The notes below the pieces were generated by a model. The model was given only the letters and a program-made list of their open reading frames with translations. It ran no database searches and was not told where the DNA came from. A program made the position numbers and the translations under genes. From CAYFVU01 sp964594775 (GTDB lineage Bacteria > Spirochaetota > Spirochaetia > DSM-16054 > Sediminispirochaetaceae), in contig CAZQNO010000042.1 in assembly GCA_964594775.1 (NCBI GenBank), forward strand, positions 1-24,253: a DNA stretch of 24,253 nucleotides, written 5' to 3'. This document shows positions 23,913 through 24,253 of the stretch, piece after piece (the stretch's first letter is position 1; every line of letters begins with the position of its first letter).

Positions 23913-23916
23913 GAGG
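23911..23916 (+). promoter_or_regulatory. Ribosome binding site of the last lipoprotein gene
   Basis: AGGAGG followed by AAAAA and ATG at 23922. It overlaps the TAG stop of the FecR-domain gene (23910-23912), so the two genes form one operon. Confidence 0.8.
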
Positions 23917-23921
23917 AAAAA

Positions 23922-24253
23922 ATGAGGAAGCAAAAAGCTGCTAAATTTGTTCTTGCAACAATTCTCATAGCCCTTTCGGTGATAGTGTTTACTCTCAGCT
24001 CATGTAAGATGGAAGAGACAATATCGAGAGAAGACCGCATAAGCGATTTCTTCAGCGATGTACAGAGCAACCGTAACGGCATCTGGGAGAATTTTCATCC
24101 GGATTCCACTACCAGATCGGCGGGAAAAAACCCCACAGGTTTTGACACAAGATATTCCCAAAAGGCCTATTCATATAAAATAAAAAATGTCGGATCTACA
24201 ACCAATATCACTATCAAAAACGGAGGGGCCCACAAACCCCGAGAAAACCCGAA
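23922..24253 (+). CDS. Lipoprotein, 3' end missing at the window edge
   Basis: At least 110 codons, open to the end of the window. It begins MRKQKAAKFVLATILIALS, and a hydrophobic stretch leads to the lipobox LSSC with C28 as the lipid-bearing cysteine. The mature part so far is ETISREDRISDFFSDVQS and then a threonine/asparagine-rich stretch (KNVGSTTNITIKNGG). No family recognised. It is the third gene of the lipoprotein-FecR operon, nine bases after the FecR-domain gene. The region is AT-rich like the end of the FecR gene. The last 30 bases turn C- and A-rich and could be of poorer quality if the contig ends here. Confidence 0.7.
   Translation, partial: MRKQKAAKFVLATILIALSVIVFTLSSCKMEETISREDRISDFFSDVQSNRNGIWENFHPDSTTRSAGKNPTGFDTRYSQKAYSYKIKNVGSTTNITIKNGGAHKPRENP

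Overview
The window most likely comes from the chromosome of a spirochaete (Spirochaetales/Treponematales type). This rests on four things: short ParE (621 aa) and ParC (641 aa) subunits of the size class known from Borrelia, an abutting parE-parC pair, a methyl-accepting chemotaxis protein (MCP), and several receiver-only signalling proteins. It is an inference from protein character, since no rRNA gene is present. Most of the window is GC-rich coding DNA. AT-rich stretches occur in front of asd, in front of gdhA, and at the right-hand end. An assembly gap of 100 N (3064-3163) is flanked on both sides by the same 55-base sequence.

Layout. (1) At 1-1378, asd (+) lies behind a palindromic operator-like element. 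(2) At 1497-2834, gdhA (-) converges on asd, with a bidirectional terminator between them. (3) At 2835-3272 there is an intergenic region with the gdhA promoter, the gap and the 55-base repeat. (4) At 3273-6353 (+) there is a large protein with two receiver-like domains and a PEP-synthase-type ATP-grasp domain. (5) From 17360 down to 6295 everything is on the minus strand. Transcription order is parE, parC, an RluA-type pseudouridine synthase, a 672-aa protein of unknown function, then a CheY-like regulator, an HPt protein, a second CheY-like regulator, a receiver-histidine kinase and a class I aminotransferase. Promoter-like sequences before parE, before the 672-aa gene and before the first regulator suggest at least three transcription units. 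(6) At 17463-20324 (+) are an MFS-type membrane protein and a soluble PAS-PAS histidine kinase. (7) At 20311-22206 (-) is an MCP with a multi-helix membrane domain. (8) At 22327-24253 (+) is an operon of lipoprotein, FecR-domain protein and lipoprotein, cut by the window end.

How the parts fit. asd, gdhA and the aminotransferase belong to nitrogen and aspartate-family amino-acid metabolism. The four signalling genes at 7526-10647 form the parts of a cytosolic phosphorelay (receiver to HPt to receiver) with no membrane sensor and no DNA-binding output. The double-receiver ATP-grasp protein and the orphan HisKA_2 kinase add further soluble signalling. The right end is an envelope module of two lipoproteins around a secreted FecR-fold protein.

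Most notable points are the receiver/ATP-grasp fusion without a recognisable phosphohistidine domain, the unknown 672-aa protein with its own promoter inside the end of the rluA-like gene, several promoters placed so close to start codons that transcripts would be leaderless, and the exact 55-base duplication across the gap.
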